Below are positions 1 through 9,856 of a DNA stretch of 29,741 nt, piece by piece; position 1 is the stretch's first letter, and every line of letters starts with the position of its first letter. The notes under the pieces were generated by a model. The model was not told where the DNA came from and did no database searches. It saw nothing but the letters and a program-made list of their open reading frames with translations. Source of the DNA: Paraclostridium ghonii (lineage in GTDB: Bacteria; Bacillota; Clostridia; Peptostreptococcales; Peptostreptococcaceae); the NCBI RefSeq assembly GCF_023653455.1, contig NZ_JAKEDR010000017.1:1-29741 (forward strand), in the 5' to 3' direction. The position numbers and the translations under genes are program-made.

Positions 1-2
1 AT

Positions 3-320
3 GCTATAGAAGCTTGTAACAAAGTAAGTAGAGGTAAAAAATATATAAAAATAAGAGGAACAGTTGTAAAATCACATTATGTTATAATATGTGAAAACTC
101 AAAAACAAACAAATTACAAATAAAAAATAATAAAATAATAACTAGCAAGAAAGACAAATTTATTCATGGTATTGGATTGAAAAGTGTAAAATCATCATTA
201 AAAAAATATTATGGAGAGTTGGAAATACAAGATTTTGAAAATAAATTTTTATTACAAATTTATATACCTTTAAATAAAAACATGACAGTTGAGACTGAAA
301 AAGGACCAGTTGTACTATAA
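3..320 (+). CDS. GHKL-type sensor histidine kinase, C-terminal fragment (5' end outside window)
   Basis: The reading frame is open from the window edge to a TAA at 318-320, so only about 105 C-terminal residues are seen. They match the end of a GHKL ATPase domain: the first residues AIEAC follow where the N-box Asn would be, and a G-box-like HGIGLKSVK precedes the final strands. This is the AgrC/VirS-like class rather than a classical HisKA kinase. It sits directly upstream of an FtsX-type ABC transporter, so it probably senses a peptide or drug and controls the transporter through a response regulator outside the window. A decayed copy of its 3' end lies at 6338-6400. The family call rests on the ATPase end only; the sensor part is not visible. 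Confidence 0.75.
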   Translation, partial: AIEACNKVSRGKKYIKIRGTVVKSHYVIICENSKTNKLQIKNNKIITSKKDKFIHGIGLKSVKSSLKKYYGELEIQDFENKFLLQIYIPLNKNMTVETEKGPVVL

Positions 321-334
321 ATATTGAAGGGAAA

Positions 335-384
335 AAGCTAAGGTGTTATCTTTTAAACGTAAAAGATAGCACCTTAGCTTTTTT
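335..384 (+). terminator. Intrinsic terminator after the kinase gene
   Basis: A 20-bp stem (AAGCTAAGGTGTTATCTTTT with a near-perfect complement, one G-U pair) closes a 6-nt loop and runs into a T tract. It lies between the kinase stop and the permease ribosome binding site with no obvious promoter after it, so transport gene expression may depend on partial read-through. A copy with a perfect stem lies at 6415-6464. Confidence 0.9.
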
Positions 385-411
385 CAAATATATCATAAAG
401 GGGGAATGTTT

Positions 412-2979
412 ATGAGGATAGAACAAATTTTAGCCTTAGCTTACTTAAAAAAACAAAAAGGGAGAACTCTTGCCCTTGTAACAGGAATAGCTTTGGCTGT
501 AATGCTTGTTGTAGGATTTAATATAATAAGTGAAAGTCAAAGTAAAAATCAACTAAATACTATTTATAAGTTATATGGTTCTTATCATGCTGAATTTAAT
601 AACTTAAATTCTGATGTAGTAGATAAAGTAGAAAAAGATAGCAATATTTCACAAGTTTATACAAGTGCAAACCTAGGTAAAATTGTAGATAGTAAAGGTA
701 TATCTATTAAGTTAAACTCCTCAAGTAAAGAGTTTGTAGATAAACAAGGATATTATTTAAAAGAAGGACATTTACCTACACATACAGGGGAGATATTACT
801 AGAAGCTAAAGCATTAGAAAAGATGGGAATAAAAGAAAATTTAAATCAAAATATTGATTTAAATGTGAAAAAGGAATATATAGATGAAAAAGGAGAGCAT
901 CAAATATTTACAAAGAAAGAACAATTTAAATTAGTAGGTATAATTGATAAACCAAGTCAATATTATAATGACTGGTATGAATTAAGGGGATTTACAAAAT
1001 TTGATCCTCATAGTGAAAATATAATACCAAGTAATTTAATAAACTATGATGGTCTAGTTAATTTAAAAAATGGGACAAGCCAAATAGATGATACTTTAAA
1101 TAGAATTATAAAAAAATATGATATTGGGAGACTAGACTTTCAACCAAATACAAAATTAATAACGGCATTATCGGATTATAGTTTAGCACAAAATAGTAAA
1201 TCTACACAAAATATTAAAGGATTAGTTATTATTACATCAATATTTTTAATTTATAATTTATTTAATATATCTTTAAATGAAATGATAAATCAAATAGGTA
1301 TGTTAAGAACAGTAGGAGCTTCTAAGAAAGATGTAAGAATGATCCTTGGGTTTCAAAGTTTAATTGTAATGGTAGTAGGTATAATAATTGGAATTTTAGG
1401 TGGTATTGGATTTTCATATTTAGGAATGAAAATATTCAACTTTACAGCAACAAATGTAGATACATCTTTGGCAAAAGTATATATAAGTAAAAAAAGTATA
1501 CTAAACGGAATATACATAGGTGTTGTAGCTATTGTGTTATCAAGTATAATTCCTATATGGATATCAGGTAGGATATCTCCGCTAGAGGCTCTTAGAAAAG
1601 CTGATAAGTCTAATAAAAAACAAAAAAATAGAATTCATTATAAAGTAATTAGAAAATTATTTGGATTAAGTGGAGCAATGGCTTATAAAAATATATGGAG
1701 AAATAAATTTAGAACAATAGTATCTATAGTATCAATAAGTTTAGGAGGAATTCTTTTTATAACTACGATGGCATCATCTAACAGTAATTGGATAAATAAC
1801 ACAAATATCAACATTTCAAAAATGGATAATTCTGACTTTAAGTTATCCTATGGTGCAAATATAGATTCTAATATGGTTGGCTATTCAAGTGATGATATAA
1901 AAAAAATATCAAGTATAAATGGAGTAAAAAATATAGAAACAAAGATAGAAATAAATGGATTTTTAAAATCAGATTCAAATACATTAGATAATAGTTTTAA
2001 AAAATACAATGGAATAGATGCTAGTAAAAAAACAGTAGAAAATGATATGCTTATTAAATCTTATGATGATAAGCAATTACAAAAATTTAGTAAATTTATT
2101 GAAAAAGGAAGTTTAGATTCATTAAATCAAAAAACAGACGACATTCCAAATGCTGTAGTTTTTAACTATTATTATGATGTTTTAGAAGATCATAGAATTG
2201 AAAAAGTAAGAAGTGATATAAAAGTAGGAGATATACTTACTTTAAAAACACCAGTACAACAAGGAAATACTATGGGTTATAAAGAGCAAAAGGTGAGAGT
2301 CTCTGGATTATTAAACCAAGGATGGCTGTTTAAAGGTGATAGCTCCAATGGAAGATATTTTGAAGTTATAGTTCCTCAAAATGATTTGCTTAATATATCT
2401 GGTAAAAATAAATTTAGTGGGGTAAGTTTATCAGTTAAGGAAGGATCAGAAAATCAAGTGAATTCTGAATTGGAAAAACTATTAAAGAATAAACCATTTT
2501 CAGCTATGGAGAGTAAATTACAATATGAAAAAGAAGATGATTCTTCAACTGTAGAAGGTATTAAGTCTACAATGATAATAGTTTCATTAATATTATTAAT
2601 AGCATGTTTAAATATATTCTGTACAATAAGAACAAATTTATTAATAAGAACAAGAGAATTTGCAACATTAAGATCAATTGGAATGACTTTGAAACAAATT
2701 AAAAGTATGATAATTAAAGAATCAATTATATATGGTCTATTAAGTAGCATAATAGCAGCTATATTAGGAATATATAAGCATTATGCTTTTATGAAACGAG
2801 TTAATTTAGATTATAGTGAAGGTATGGGAATTGATAACGTAGCAACTTTTAAAATGCCTATAGTTGAAGTAATTCAATTTAGTGTAATTGCTATAATAAT
2901 ATGTTTATTGGCAGTATATATATCTAAGAGAAGAATAGAAAAGCTTAATATAATTGAAGGGTTAAAAACTAATGAATAA
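412..2979 (+). CDS. ABC transporter permease A, two-unit FtsX/MacB type
   Basis: An 855-residue membrane protein with two FtsX-like units. TM1 is near residues 20-38 and is followed by an extracytoplasmic domain of about 230 residues, then three TMs (about 265-390). A second unit starts with MAYKNIWRNKFRT, TM5 near 435-457, another large outer domain, and three C-terminal TMs. This is the type VII ABC architecture used for antimicrobial-peptide, lipid or lipoprotein traffic rather than nutrient import. An ATG at 406 is in frame, but it lies one base from the SD (AAAGGGGG, 397-404). The ATG at 412 has proper spacing and aligns residue for residue with the start of permease C (MRIEQILALAY against MKISFRLAMAY), so I chose 412. 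The gene is followed at once by its ATPase. The substrate is unknown. Confidence 0.9.
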   Translation: MRIEQILALAYLKKQKGRTLALVTGIALAVMLVVGFNIISESQSKNQLNTIYKLYGSYHAEFNNLNSDVVDKVEKDSNISQVYTSANLGKIVDSKGISIKLNSSSKEFVDKQGYYLKEGHLPTHTGEILLEAKALEKMGIKENLNQNIDLNVKKEYIDEKGEHQIFTKKEQFKLVGIIDKPSQYYNDWYELRGFTKFDPHSENIIPSNLINYDGLVNLKNGTSQIDDTLNRIIKKYDIGRLDFQPNTKLITALSDYSLAQNSKSTQNIKGLVIITSIFLIYNLFNISLNEMINQIGMLRTVGASKKDVRMILGFQSLIVMVVGIIIGILGGIGFSYLGMKIFNFTATNVDTSLAKVYISKKSILNGIYIGVVAIVLSSIIPIWISGRISPLEALRKADKSNKKQKNRIHYKVIRKLFGLSGAMAYKNIWRNKFRTIVSIVSISLGGILFITTMASSNSNWINNTNINISKMDNSDFKLSYGANIDSNMVGYSSDDIKKISSINGVKNIETKIEINGFLKSDSNTLDNSFKKYNGIDASKKTVENDMLIKSYDDKQLQKFSKFIEKGSLDSLNQKTDDIPNAVVFNYYYDVLEDHRIEKVRSDIKVGDILTLKTPVQQGNTMGYKEQKVRVSGLLNQGWLFKGDSSNGRYFEVIVPQNDLLNISGKNKFSGVSLSVKEGSENQVNSELEKLLKNKPFSAMESKLQYEKEDDSSTVEGIKSTMIIVSLILLIACLNIFCTIRTNLLIRTREFATLRSIGMTLKQIKSMIIKESIIYGLLSSIIAAILGIYKHYAFMKRVNLDYSEGMGIDNVATFKMPIVEVIQFSVIAIIICLLAVYISKRRIEKLNIIEGLKTNE

Positions 2980-2998
2980 AAAGGGGAGGAACAAATTT

Positions 2999-3685
2999 AT
3001 GGCAGTATTAGAGACGATAAATTTAACAAAAATATATGGTAAAGATGAAAATAAAGTAGTAGCTTTAAATGAAGTTACATTATCGATAGAAAAAGGAAAG
3101 TTTACAGCAATAATTGGACCTAGTGGAAGTGGAAAAAGTACATTACTTCATTGTATTGCAGGATTAGATGAACCTACATTGGGAAAAGTTTTATTAAATG
3201 AAGAAGATATATTTAAATTATCAGAAGAACAACTTTCTATACTAAGAAGAAGAAAATTTGGATTTATATTTCAAAGTTTTAATTTAATACCTGTAATAGA
3301 TGTATATGAGAATATAACACTTCCAATATCTTTAGATAAAAAAAAGATAGATGTAGATTATATAAATGAAATAATATATACCTTAGGTCTTAAAGATAAA
3401 ATTCATAAATTTCCGAATCAACTTTCAGGTGGACAACAACAAAGAGTAGCTATAGCTAGAGCTTTAGCAAATAAACCAGATATAATATTTGCAGATGAGC
3501 CAACAGGTAATCTTGATAGTAAAACTACACAAGAAGTTATACATCTATTAAAGGGGTGTGTAGATAAATTCGGACAAACTTTAATTATGATAACTCATAA
3601 TAATGAGATTGCAAATATGGCAGACAATTGTATCATTATACAAGATGGAGAAATTGTAGAGAAAAAGAAATTAAGCAAAATATAG
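2999..3685 (+). CDS. ABC transporter ATP-binding protein A (MacB/LolD type)
   Basis: A 228-residue ATPase that would power permease A and perhaps permease B. It has Walker [11 protein letters not shown]-loop [10 protein letters not shown], signature LSGGQQQR, Walker [14 protein letters not shown] and the H-loop MITHNN, all typical of the MacB/LolD/BceA subfamily. An in-frame ATG at 2972 overlaps the permease stop, but a strong SD (GGGGAGGA, 2983-2990) lies 8 nt before the ATG at 2999, and the protein from there begins [14 protein letters not shown] as family members do. It is very similar to ATPase C (9116-9799), indicating a duplication. Cytoplasmic, membrane-associated. Confidence 0.93.
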   Translation: MAVLETINLTKIYGKDENKVVALNEVTLSIEKGKFTAIIGPSGSGKSTLLHCIAGLDEPTLGKVLLNEEDIFKLSEEQLSILRRRKFGFIFQSFNLIPVIDVYENITLPISLDKKKIDVDYINEIIYTLGLKDKIHKFPNQLSGGQQQRVAIARALANKPDIIFADEPTGNLDSKTTQEVIHLLKGCVDKFGQTLIMITHNNEIANMADNCIIIQDGEIVEKKKLSKI

Positions 3686-3732
3686 TATATAAAAAGTATT
3701 AAAATAAATTTTTTTTAAAGGGAGGATATATT

Positions 3733-6309
3733 TTGGGGGTTAGTTTTAAATTAGCAATATCATACTTAAAAAATCAAAAAAGTAGAACTACTGCACTAAT
3801 AATAGGAATTACTCTGGCAGTTATGTTAGTATTTGGGTTTAATTCAATAAGGGAAAGTCAAAGTAAAAATCAACTTGAAAATATATATAAAACATATGGT
3901 TCATATGATATAACATTTAACAACGTAAATAAAGACGTTGCAAGTAAATTAGAAAATGATAAATCTATTAAGAATCCATCAAAATCAGCAGATTTAGGTG
4001 AAATACTAAATAAAAATGGAGCTTTGGTAGATTTAAATGCTTTAAATGGAGGTTATTTAAAGCGAAATATGTATAGCTTAAAAAAAGGAAGATTACCTCA
4101 GAAAGAAGGGGAAATAGTTTTAGAAGAAAAATCTATAGAAAGAATGGGGTTATCTCCAGATTTAAATCAATATTTAGAATTAAAAATCAAAAAAGAATAT
4201 AAAGATGAAAATAATATAAATCAAGTTTTTATGAAAGAAAATAAATTTAAATTAGTTGGTATTATTGAAAGACCAACTAAGGTTTATGATGAACCTTATA
4301 ATTTAAGGGCATTTACTTATTTTGAAGAAGGAAAATCAAACTTACTTCCAGACAAGCTTATAACTTATGATGGAGTTTTAACTTTAAAATCAAATCATAG
4401 TAATGCTACAAATAAAGCAAATGAGTTTGAGAAAATGTATAAATCAACCTATACAACAGATGAATCTTTTATTTCTGAAAATACTCTTTTAGTTATTGCA
4501 CTAGACCAATATAATAGTGAGCAAAGTTCAGGAAGTACAGACAATATAGAAGTTCTTGTTGTTATAACAGCTATTTTTCTTATATATAATATTTTTAATA
4601 TATCATTAACAGAAATGATAAATCAAATAGGAATGCTCAGAACAATTGGAGCTTCAAAAAAGCATATACGAATGATAATAGCTTTTCAAAGTTTTATTGT
4701 GTTAATAATTGGAACGATATTAGGAATTTTATTAGGAATAGTATTTTCATATATAGGAATAAACATATATAACTATATGTTTATGGATTTTAATAAAGTA
4801 AAATTATACATAAGTTTTAATAATATATTATTAGCTATAAAGGTAGGCGTATTTACAGTATTTATATCAAGTATTATACAAATATATTTATCAGGAAAAA
4901 TTTCTCCATTAAATGCATTAAGAAAATCAGATAAATCTAGTGGGAAACAAAAAAATAGATTTTATCATAAGTGGATTAGAAGAGTACTTGGAATTAGCGG
5001 AGAGATGGCATATAAAAATGTATGGAGAAATAAGATAAAAGCTATAGTGTCTATTCTGGCAATAAGTATAGGCGGAATACTATTTATTGATGACATGTCT
5101 AAAGCTAGAAATAATCCATTTAAATATATGGACCCTAAAATTGTCAGCATTCCTCAAGATAGTTTTAAGTTAAAATATGATACCTATAATACTGATGAAA
5201 ACTTTGTAGGATATACAAATGAAGATATAGAACAAATATTAAAAATAGATGGAGTTGAAGATATTAATACAAAAGTTTATTCTGACGGATTTATTAACAT
5301 CAACTCACAAAGCTTACAAACAGGATTTAAAGAAAAATATGGTTTTTTAGATAAATATAAAGTTATAGAATGTTCTATGAAAATTAAAGGTTATGATGAT
5401 AAAAAACTTAATTCATTTAAAGAATTTATAGATAAAGGAACTGTTCCATTATCAAATAATAAATCAGGAGAATACCCTGATGCTATGATTTTTAACTACT
5501 ATTATTCTTCATCAGATAATACATATAAAGAAGCTATAAAAGGATTGGAAATAGGTGATATTATCGATGTTAAAGTACCTACTTTAAATGATAAGGGTAT
5601 TATAGAATATAAAACTTCTAAAGTAAGAGTATCAGCTTTTCTAAATACAACATGGCGATTTAAAGTATCTGATATAGAAGAAGATAATTTAGAGGTTATA
5701 GTTCCACAACAAGAAGTAATGAATTATACAGGCAAAAACACATATAATGAACTATTTATAAAATCAGAAATTGATAAAAGTTCTAATGTAAATAAAAAAT
5801 TAAATAATATGTTCAACGAAAAAAACTCTTTTAAAACAATTGATAGTAGATTTGCAAGAGAGCAAAAAGTAGAAGATGGGATGAAAGAACTTATGCAATC
5901 GACACTTATAGAAGTTTCCTTTTTATTGTTAATAGCAGGATTAAATATATTTATAACAATTAAAACTAATTTATTAATAAGAATGAATGAATTTGCAACT
6001 CTTAGGGCTTTAGGAATGGGTGTTAAACAAATAAAAATTATGATACTTAAAGAATCACTTATTTATGCATTAACAAGTAGCCTCATTGCAATTGTAATAG
6101 GTGGATATATTAATTATAAGTTTTTAATTACAGCAAACGAGATGTATAAACAAGGTATTGGATCTAATAACACGATTCCAATAAAGCTTCCTGTTTTAGA
6201 ATCAATGGAATTTACTATAATTGCTATAATTATGTGTATACTAGCGGTATATGCATCTAAGAAAAAAATAGAAAAACTTAATATAGTAGAAGGTTTAAAA
6301 GTAAGTTAA
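3733..6309 (+). CDS. ABC transporter permease B, two-unit FtsX type, no adjacent ATPase of its own
   Basis: An 858-residue paralogue of permeases A and C with the same layout: N-terminal TM after LKNQKSRT, a large outer domain, a three-TM FtsX block near 270-395, a second unit starting at EMAYKNVWRNK, another outer domain, and three C-terminal TMs ending in EKLNIVEGLK. It starts with TTG, 7 nt after GGAGG (3721-3725). It follows ATPase A by 47 bp but no ATPase gene follows it; the next feature is the decayed kinase tail and terminator. It may share ATPase A, form a mixed complex with permease A, or have lost its ATPase. The loops diverge more than the membrane segments, as expected if ligand ranges differ. 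Confidence 0.9.
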   Translation: MGVSFKLAISYLKNQKSRTTALIIGITLAVMLVFGFNSIRESQSKNQLENIYKTYGSYDITFNNVNKDVASKLENDKSIKNPSKSADLGEILNKNGALVDLNALNGGYLKRNMYSLKKGRLPQKEGEIVLEEKSIERMGLSPDLNQYLELKIKKEYKDENNINQVFMKENKFKLVGIIERPTKVYDEPYNLRAFTYFEEGKSNLLPDKLITYDGVLTLKSNHSNATNKANEFEKMYKSTYTTDESFISENTLLVIALDQYNSEQSSGSTDNIEVLVVITAIFLIYNIFNISLTEMINQIGMLRTIGASKKHIRMIIAFQSFIVLIIGTILGILLGIVFSYIGINIYNYMFMDFNKVKLYISFNNILLAIKVGVFTVFISSIIQIYLSGKISPLNALRKSDKSSGKQKNRFYHKWIRRVLGISGEMAYKNVWRNKIKAIVSILAISIGGILFIDDMSKARNNPFKYMDPKIVSIPQDSFKLKYDTYNTDENFVGYTNEDIEQILKIDGVEDINTKVYSDGFININSQSLQTGFKEKYGFLDKYKVIECSMKIKGYDDKKLNSFKEFIDKGTVPLSNNKSGEYPDAMIFNYYYSSSDNTYKEAIKGLEIGDIIDVKVPTLNDKGIIEYKTSKVRVSAFLNTTWRFKVSDIEEDNLEVIVPQQEVMNYTGKNTYNELFIKSEIDKSSNVNKKLNNMFNEKNSFKTIDSRFAREQKVEDGMKELMQSTLIEVSFLLLIAGLNIFITIKTNLLIRMNEFATLRALGMGVKQIKIMILKESLIYALTSSLIAIVIGGYINYKFLITANEMYKQGIGSNNTIPIKLPVLESMEFTIIAIIMCILAVYASKKKIEKLNIVEGLKVS

Positions 6310-6337
6310 ATAAAACATATTATTATAAAAACTTTAT

Positions 6338-6400
6338 ATTTATATATCTTTAAACAAAAACATGACAGTTGGGGCTTAAAAGTTACCAGTTGTACTATAT
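6338..6400 (+). pseudogene. Decayed copy of the 3' end of the upstream GHKL kinase gene
   Basis: This stretch repeats the last 21 codons of the kinase gene (258-320) without gaps: SLNKNMTV matches PLNKNMTV and PVVL is retained. It carries an internal TAA, and the original stop has become TAT. With the following terminator it forms a 127-bp ungapped repeat (258-384 against 6338-6464) with about 12 differences by eye. There is no start or upstream frame, so it is a duplication scar and not a gene. Confidence 0.85.
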
Positions 6401-6414
6401 ATATTGAAGAGAAA

Positions 6415-6464
6415 AAGCTAAGGTGTTATCTTTTAAAGGTAAAAGATAACACCTTAGCTTTTTT
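6415..6464 (+). terminator. Intrinsic terminator, duplicate of the one at 335-384
   Basis: A 20-bp stem with perfectly complementary arms around a 6-nt loop, followed by TTTTTT. It separates permease B from permease C. The arms are the same as in the first copy except that the right arm restores full pairing. Confidence 0.9.
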
Positions 6465-6531
6465 CCTGGGAAATATATTAAAGTGAATTTTTAAAAGGGT
6501 AATAAATGTTTGTTACAAGGGAGGGTACATT

Positions 6532-9102
6532 TTGAAGATTAGTTTTAGGTTGGCAATGGCTTATATGAAAGAGCAAAAAGGAAGAACTATCGCACTAATA
6601 ACAAGTATAGCATTAGCAGTAATATTGGTATTTTCATTAAATGTAATACCAGAAACACAAAGTAAACTAGAAATAAAAGAAGCATATAAAAATTTTAGTG
6701 ACTATCATGTTGAATATAGTAACTTAAGCAATGATATAGTTAATAAGTTAAAAAAGGATAAGGAAGTAACTAAAGTTAATGATATTTTGGGGTTAGGTAA
6801 AATTGTAGGAAAAAATGGAACATCAATACAATTAAATTCATATAATAAAAACTTTTTAGATTCTTATGGATATGAATTAACAAAAGGGAGTAATCCTAAA
6901 AATTCAAATGAAATAGTTATAGAACAAAAAGCATTAAAAGAAATGGGTTTAAGTGATGAACTAAATCAAGAAATTGATTTTAAAATTGTAAAATACTATG
7001 TTGATAAAAATAATGAAAATCAAATATTTAGTAAAGATAAAAAGTTTAAATTAGTTGGTATAGTAAAAAAACCTGATGCTTACTATGAGAATTCAGATGG
7101 ATATACAGGTGAAAATGAATATTATGGAGTAAAATCTTTTACTAAAAATAATAGTAATGAAGCTATTTTACCAAATAATCTAGTAACTCATAATGGGACT
7201 TTATATTTTAATACATCTAGACCTGATTTTGGAAAAGCTAATGAAATTATAAATAAATACGGTTTAGGTGACTCAGGTTTTATGGTAAATGCATCACTAA
7301 CACAAGTGTTAGATAATTACTCAATGTCAAAAGAAACATTATATACAATAAAACGTAAGTTATATCCTATGGCAGCTGCAACATTAGTTATATGTAATAT
7401 ATTTAGTATAGTACTTTTAGATATGACAAAACAAATAGGAATATTAAGAGCAATTGGGCTACCTAAAAAGAAAGTAAGATTTATGATTGCTATAGAAAGT
7501 ATTAGTGTATTGGTATTAGGTCTTATATTTGGATTCTTGATAGGAATGTTAGCTTCTTATGCTGGATTTTATATTATTTATGGGAAGTTTGTAAATCTTT
7601 ATATAAGTAAAGCTAGTATATATGAACCTATGTTAATGGCTACTATAGCTGTATTTATATCAAGTTTAGTACCAATATATAAAAGTGGAAAAATTTCACC
7701 TATAGAGGCTATTAGAAGTAGTGATAAATTTAATAAAAAACAAAAAAATAGATTTTACTATAAATTAATAAGAAAAATATTTGGATTTAATGGAGAAATG
7801 GCTTATAAAAATTTATGGAGAAACAAAATAAGAACAATACTATGTATTATATCTATAAGTTTAGGAGGAGTACTCTTTATAGATACAATAGCTTCTTCAA
7901 AGGATATGGATAATAGTTTAGATAGTACCACTATGCCTCTTATGATGATGGGAAATAGCGATATAAAGTTATCTCATAATTTTAATAACGCAGATTCAAA
8001 TTTTACTAAATTTAATAAAAATGAAACAGAAAAAATAGCAAAAATAAAAGAGGTAAAAAGTTTAAAACCAATTATTGAATTAACTGGACTTTTTACAATT
8101 AACCCTAATGATTTAACAAAAGAATATAAAAGTGAAAGTGGCATAGCTGATGAAAATAAAAATTTAGAAGAATATTTAGATGTTGAAGGAAATAACAATG
8201 AAAGTTTAAAAAATTTAAATCAATATATTGAAAAAGGAAAAAATATATATGATAAAAGCGAAGGGAAATATCCAAAAGCTTTAGTAACAAATTATTTTTA
8301 TTCTTTTCAAGAACGTTCCTCTCATACAAAGATACTAAATGATATGAAAGTGGGCGATCTAATAAATATAAAAATACCTGTTACAAAGAATAATAAATTA
8401 GAGTATAAAGATGAAAAAATAGAGGTTGCTGGAATTTTAAATGGAGACTACGTTTTAAAAGAAGGTGGATTCTCATCTGGATTAAAAGTTGTAATGAATG
8501 AAGATGATTTTAAAAATATAAGTGGACGAGAAAATTATAATAAATTAAATATACAAATTGAAAAAGGAACTGATAAAAAAGCTCAAAGCGAAATACAAAA
8601 AGTTATAAAAAACAATTCATTTTCAAAATTTGAAAGTAAGTACAATTATAAAAACTTCTATATAAAACAAGGTGAAAGAAATACAAAAGAAACACTAGTA
8701 ATTGTAGCTTTAATACTACTAATATCAGCTATAAATGTATTGTGCATAATAAAAGCTAATATAATGACTAGAATGAAGGAATTAGCAACTCTAAGAGCAA
8801 TAGGTATGAGTCCTAAAAAACTTAAAAATATGATTGTAAAAGAAAACATAATATATGCAGTTTTTGCATCTATATTGGGAAGCATACTTGCTACTCAGAG
8901 TATTTATAAATTTGCAAAACTTACAAATGAAATCAGTAAAGAACTATCGGGTAGTGAAAAAGCTATGAAGTTTACATTGCCAATATTTGAAAGTTTAGAA
9001 TTTTTAATAGCATCTATAATTATGTGTTTAATAGCAGTATTTTTATGTAAAAAAAGAATAGAAAAAATGAGCATAGTAGAAGGGTTAAGTACAAATGAAT
9101 AA
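6532..9102 (+). CDS. ABC transporter permease C, two-unit FtsX type
   Basis: An 856-residue paralogue of permeases A and B. It has an N-terminal TM after MKEQKGRT, a first outer domain, FtsX TMs near 275-400, a second unit from EMAYKNLWRNKIRT, a second outer domain, and three C-terminal TMs ending EKMSIVEGL. It starts with TTG, 7 nt after AAGGGAGGG (6517-6525). The stop runs into the start region of ATPase C, as for the A pair. It follows a scar of the kinase gene tail, so kinase tail-terminator-permease-ATPase appears to have been copied as a block. The substrate is unknown; a peptide antibiotic or envelope lipid is likely for the family. Confidence 0.9.
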   Translation: MKISFRLAMAYMKEQKGRTIALITSIALAVILVFSLNVIPETQSKLEIKEAYKNFSDYHVEYSNLSNDIVNKLKKDKEVTKVNDILGLGKIVGKNGTSIQLNSYNKNFLDSYGYELTKGSNPKNSNEIVIEQKALKEMGLSDELNQEIDFKIVKYYVDKNNENQIFSKDKKFKLVGIVKKPDAYYENSDGYTGENEYYGVKSFTKNNSNEAILPNNLVTHNGTLYFNTSRPDFGKANEIINKYGLGDSGFMVNASLTQVLDNYSMSKETLYTIKRKLYPMAAATLVICNIFSIVLLDMTKQIGILRAIGLPKKKVRFMIAIESISVLVLGLIFGFLIGMLASYAGFYIIYGKFVNLYISKASIYEPMLMATIAVFISSLVPIYKSGKISPIEAIRSSDKFNKKQKNRFYYKLIRKIFGFNGEMAYKNLWRNKIRTILCIISISLGGVLFIDTIASSKDMDNSLDSTTMPLMMMGNSDIKLSHNFNNADSNFTKFNKNETEKIAKIKEVKSLKPIIELTGLFTINPNDLTKEYKSESGIADENKNLEEYLDVEGNNNESLKNLNQYIEKGKNIYDKSEGKYPKALVTNYFYSFQERSSHTKILNDMKVGDLINIKIPVTKNNKLEYKDEKIEVAGILNGDYVLKEGGFSSGLKVVMNEDDFKNISGRENYNKLNIQIEKGTDKKAQSEIQKVIKNNSFSKFESKYNYKNFYIKQGERNTKETLVIVALILLISAINVLCIIKANIMTRMKELATLRAIGMSPKKLKNMIVKENIIYAVFASILGSILATQSIYKFAKLTNEISKELSGSEKAMKFTLPIFESLEFLIASIIMCLIAVFLCKKRIEKMSIVEGLSTNE

Positions 9103-9115
9103 AGGTGGGGATTTT

Positions 9116-9799
9116 GTGACGAATATATTGGAGATAATAAATTTAAATAAGATATATGGTAAAGGTGAAAATAAAGTACAAGCATTAAGCGATATAAACT
9201 TATCTATAGAAAAAGGAAGATTTACAGCTATAATAGGCCCTAGTGGAAGTGGGAAAAGTACACTTTTAAACTGTATAGCAGGATTAGATAATATATCATC
9301 AGGAAAAGTTGTTTTAAAAGGAAAAGATATTTCAACTTTAAATGAAAACAAATTATCAAAATTAAGAAGTGAAGAATTTGGATTTATATTTCAAAGTTTT
9401 AACTTAATACCAGTTATAAATGTATATGAAAATATAATACTTCCAATATCTATAGATGATAAAAAAGTAGATAAAAAATACATAGACAGTATAATTGATA
9501 AGTTAGGGCTTAGAGATAAAATTAATAAATTCCCAAATGAGTTAAGTGGAGGTCAGCAACAAAGAGTTGCTATTGCAAGGGCTTTAGCTAATAAGCCTAA
9601 GATAATTTTTGCAGATGAACCAACGGGAAATTTAGATAGTAAAACAACAGAAGAAGTTATGGATTTATTAGGAAGTTGTGTTAAAGATTTTGGGCAAACA
9701 TTGGTTATGATAACTCACAATAATGAAATTGCTAAAATGGCAGATATTTGTATTGAAATTAAAGACGGAAAATTGTATATGGATAAGAAGATTGTCTAG
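9116..9799 (+). CDS. ABC transporter ATP-binding protein C (MacB/LolD type)
   Basis: A 227-residue ATPase partnering permease C. Walker [11 protein letters not shown]-loop [10 protein letters not shown], signature LSGGQQQR, Walker [14 protein letters not shown] and H-loop MITHNN are intact. The start is uncertain: an ATG at 9095 overlaps the permease stop but has only a weak SD, while a GTG at 9116 lies 5 nt after AAAGGTGGGG and gives VTNILEIINLNKIYG, which aligns with the start of ATPase A. I prefer GTG 9116. It is the last gene of the transporter block; a bidirectional terminator follows. Confidence 0.9.
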   Translation: MTNILEIINLNKIYGKGENKVQALSDINLSIEKGRFTAIIGPSGSGKSTLLNCIAGLDNISSGKVVLKGKDISTLNENKLSKLRSEEFGFIFQSFNLIPVINVYENIILPISIDDKKVDKKYIDSIIDKLGLRDKINKFPNELSGGQQQRVAIARALANKPKIIFADEPTGNLDSKTTEEVMDLLGSCVKDFGQTLVMITHNNEIAKMADICIEIKDGKLYMDKKIV

Positions 9800-9811
9800 G
9801 AATTAAAAAAA

Positions 9812-9856
9812 TGACTAAGTAAGAAAATACTGAGATTTTCTACTTAGTCACTTTTT
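9812..9856. terminator. Bidirectional intrinsic terminator between ATPase C and the helicase loader
   Basis: Arms TGACTAAGTA and TACTTAGTCA, extended by an AGAAAAT/ATTTTCT pairing with one bulge, are flanked by an A run on the left and a T run on the right. It can therefore stop the two convergent transcripts. The right arm includes the last codons and stop of the minus-strand gene. Confidence 0.85.

Noticed and set aside
2454..2750. 98-codon open frame on the minus strand inside permease A
   Set aside because: It is the antisense of the conserved FtsX membrane segments; there is no SD or family match.
8904..9351. Two overlapping minus-strand frames at the permease C-ATPase C border
   Set aside because: Both mirror well-supported plus-strand genes and lack start signals.
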